From assembly GCF_017310015.1 (NCBI RefSeq), contig NZ_CP022297.1:1674001-1738000 (forward strand): a stretch of DNA of 64,000 nt. Direction: 5' to 3'. This document shows, piece by piece, positions 62,344-64,000 of this stretch. Source of the stretch: Marinobacterium iners (GTDB lineage: Bacteria > Pseudomonadota > Gammaproteobacteria > Pseudomonadales > Balneatricaceae). Each line of letters begins with the position of its first letter. Within the stretch, counting starts at the first letter, position 1. The notes beneath the pieces were generated by a model that was not told where the DNA came from, ran no database searches, and worked only from the letters and a program-made list of their open reading frames with translations. Made by a program: the position numbers and the translations under genes.

Positions 62344-63144
62344 TTAATCCTCGATCCAGTTCGGTGTGCGTTTGTCGAGGAAGGCGCTAAGCCCTTCCTG
62401 ACCCTCTGCGCTGACACGGATATCGGCAATGCGGCAGGCCGTGTCATCGATGACCGACTGGTCAATGGTTTTCTGGCTGACGGCAAAAATCAGTTCTTTT
62501 GCGGCATGCATCGCCTGAGGGCTGTTGCGGCGCAGCTGGGCAATGAAGCGGCTGCAGGCTTCATCGAGCAGATCGGCGTGGGGCACAACCTGATGCACCA
62601 GTCCGGCGTCAGCCGCGATTTTGGCGCTGAAGGGTTCAGCGGTGAGGAAGTAGCGGCGGGACAGCCGCTCGCCCAAAGCCCGCACCACATAGGGGCTAAT
62701 CACGGCCGGGATCAGGCCGATTTTGACTTCGCTGAGGCAAAACGAGCTCTGCTCAGTGGCGATGACGATATCGCAGCAGGCGGCAAGCCCAACGGCACCG
62801 CCGTAAGCGGCGCCCTGAACCAGCCCGATGGTGGGTTTACTGTGATTATTCAGCACTTCCATCAGTCGGGCCAGCTGGCCAGCATCCTCAAGATTTTCCT
62901 GATGGCTGTTCTGCGCCATCCGTTTCATCCAGCCCAGATCAGCTCCAGCAGAAAAATTGCGGCCATTGGATCGCAGTACCAGTACCCGTACCTCGGGACT
63001 CCGGTCAGTGGATTCCAGTGCCTCGATCAGGGCCGCAATGATGCTGTCGTCAAAGGCGTTGTGTACCTCTGGCCGGTTCAGCGTCAGGGTTGCAACCCCC
63101 TGGTCTGAGATCTGCAGCAATACGGCGTTATTGTTATTGTCCAT
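62344..63144 (-). CDS. liuC: Methylglutaconyl-CoA hydratase (enoyl-CoA hydratase family)
   Basis: A 266-residue crotonase-fold enzyme, hydrating 3-methylglutaconyl-CoA to HMG-CoA. The oxyanion-hole NFSAGADL and the second loop GAAYGGAVGLAACCDI are intact, and RPEVHNAFDD is the N-terminal motif. I start at 63144 (MDNNNN), which has AAGGAAAG upstream. A longer frame to 63207 overlaps liuB and is less likely. The liuB-liuC-liuD-liuE order is standard. Confidence 0.94.
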   Translation of the reverse strand: MDNNNNAVLLQISDQGVATLTLNRPEVHNAFDDSIIAALIEALESTDRSPEVRVLVLRSNGRNFSAGADLGWMKRMAQNSHQENLEDAGQLARLMEVLNNHSKPTIGLVQGAAYGGAVGLAACCDIVIATEQSSFCLSEVKIGLIPAVISPYVVRALGERLSRRYFLTAEPFSAKIAADAGLVHQVVPHADLLDEACSRFIAQLRRNSPQAMHAAKELIFAVSQKTIDQSVIDDTACRIADIRVSAEGQEGLSAFLDKRTPNWIED

Positions 63145-63172
63145 AGCGCTTTCCTTATTATGTCTCGACCGG

Positions 63173-64000
63173 TTACATGCGGAAGACGCCGAAACGGGTG
63201 TCGTCAATCGGCTTGTTCAATGCTGCTGAAAGTCCCATGCCGATCACGTCACGCGTCTGGGCCGGATCGATGACGCCGTCATCCCAGAGGCGGGCACTGG
63301 CGTAATAGGGATGGCCCTGGTGCTCATAGGTGTCGATGATCGGTTTCTTGAATGCCTTCTCTTCATCCGCTGACCAGGTTTCGCCGCTGCGTTCCATGCC
63401 GTCACGCTTAACGGTTGCCAGCACACCGGCGGCCTGCTCGCCGCCCATGACCGAGATACGGGCGTTGGGCCACATCCAGAGGAAGTTGGGGCTGTAGGCG
63501 CGTCCGCACATGCCGTAGTTGCCGGCACCGAAACTGCCACCGATCAGTACGGTGAGCTTGGGCACATTGGCACAGGCAACGGCTGTTACCATCTTGGCAC
63601 CGTGTTTGGCGATACCTTCGGACTCAGCCTTCTGCCCTACCATGAAGCCGGTAATGTTTTGCAGGAACAGCAGAGGAATTTTGCGCTGGCAGCAGAGCTC
63701 GATGAAGTGGGCGCCTTTCTGCGCTGAGTCACCGAACAGAATGCCGTTGTTGGCGACGATGCCAACCGGGTAGCCATGGATATGAGCAAAACCGGTCACC
63801 AGCGTTGTGCCATAGTATTTCTTGAACTCATCAAATTCGGAGCCATCCACGATGCGGGCAATGACTTCACGCACATCGTAGGGTTTGCGCAGGTCGGTGC
63901 CGACAACGCCATAGAGCTCGTCTGCGGAGTAGAGTGGGGCGACGGGCTTGCGCAGGTTGAGATCACTCAGCTGCTTGCGGTGGTTGAGGTTTTTTACACA
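63173..64000 (-). CDS. liuB: Methylcrotonyl-CoA carboxylase carboxyltransferase (beta) subunit, N-terminal part cut by window
   Basis: Carboxyltransferase that moves CO2 from biotin on LiuD to 3-methylcrotonyl-CoA. The frame stays open to base 64000, giving 275 residues of a protein of about 535. Visible motifs are the second half acyl-CoA pocket [20 protein letters not shown] (in part), [11 protein letters not shown] and [16 protein letters not shown]. The protein ends TRFGVFRM, a typical MCC-beta terminus. liuA (isovaleryl-CoA dehydrogenase) would be expected just beyond the window. Confidence 0.96.
   Translation of the reverse strand, partial: CVKNLNHRKQLSDLNLRKPVAPLYSADELYGVVGTDLRKPYDVREVIARIVDGSEFDEFKKYYGTTLVTGFAHIHGYPVGIVANNGILFGDSAQKGAHFIELCCQRKIPLLFLQNITGFMVGQKAESEGIAKHGAKMVTAVACANVPKLTVLIGGSFGAGNYGMCGRAYSPNFLWMWPNARISVMGGEQAAGVLATVKRDGMERSGETWSADEEKAFKKPIIDTYEHQGHPYYASARLWDDGVIDPAQTRDVIGMGLSAALNKPIDDTRFGVFRM

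Noticed and set aside
61003..63108. 701-codon plus-strand open frame
   Set aside because: It lies wholly antisense to liuD and liuC, whose motifs and catalytic residues are intact. Its composition is that of a codon-position shadow.

Overview
The window is a dense bacterial chromosome segment (about 58% G+C by eye) with 56 protein genes, no gene-free stretch over 300 bases, and no rRNA, tRNA, CRISPR array, insertion sequence or phage gene that I can see. Gene content and order point to a marine gammaproteobacterium of the Oceanospirillales (Marinobacterium-like) or a close relative of Pseudomonas. The grounds are: rapA, hmp, fabV with the Tyr-x8-Lys active site, katG, a divergent trpI/trpBA locus, an arsC-wrbA-DUF2069 run next to yihY that I recall from Pseudomonas, and a leucine/isovalerate (liu) cluster. 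The taxonomic call is inference.

Layout. 1-9.6 kb: end of rapA, a small YjfB-like gene, hmp (NO detoxification), a membrane diguanylate cyclase with three solute-binding sensor domains, and two small-molecule transporters. 9.7-18.1 kb: leuA, a divergent Lrp-type regulator, a cation-chloride-cotransporter-like permease, a LysR regulator with a long inverted repeat upstream, and an AraC regulator divergent from a YbfB/YjiJ-type transporter. 18.1-20.2 kb: a leftward doxX - glutathionyl-hydroquinone reductase - wrbA run that looks like a quinone/electrophile defence operon. 20.4-30.4 kb: topB, an aldehyde dehydrogenase with a convergent LysR gene, a SufS-SufE fusion, DUF2069, a second wrbA, arsC, yihY, and acylphosphatase. 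30-38 kb: trpI/trpBA, a GST/TetR pair, dmeF metal efflux, proS, DUF523, and an Aer-like chemoreceptor.

39-50.3 kb is a catabolic region. It holds two acyl-CoA ligases, a PaaI-type thioesterase, an alpha/beta hydrolase, a soluble PAS histidine kinase with a FixJ-type response regulator, a MaoC hydratase, a large acyl-CoA dehydrogenase and a second YbfB/YjiJ transporter. A TCCCTTA-type palindromic sequence recurs in three promoter regions here and may be a shared operator. 50.3-57 kb: Bcr/CflA efflux with a TetR regulator and operator, fabV, katG with an OxyR-like site, and a methyltransferase. 57-64 kb: a leftward liu cluster (liuB partial, liuC, liuD, liuE) followed by an AhpD-like protein and an acyl-CoA ligase. 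It converts leucine-derived 3-methylcrotonyl-CoA to acetoacetate and acetyl-CoA.

I did not find a clearly new mobile, defence or biosynthetic system. The most notable items are the SufS-SufE fusion, the triple-sensor diguanylate cyclase, the recurring palindrome in the catabolic region, a duplicated-motif hypothetical protein at 46.2 kb, and several well-formed palindromic operators.
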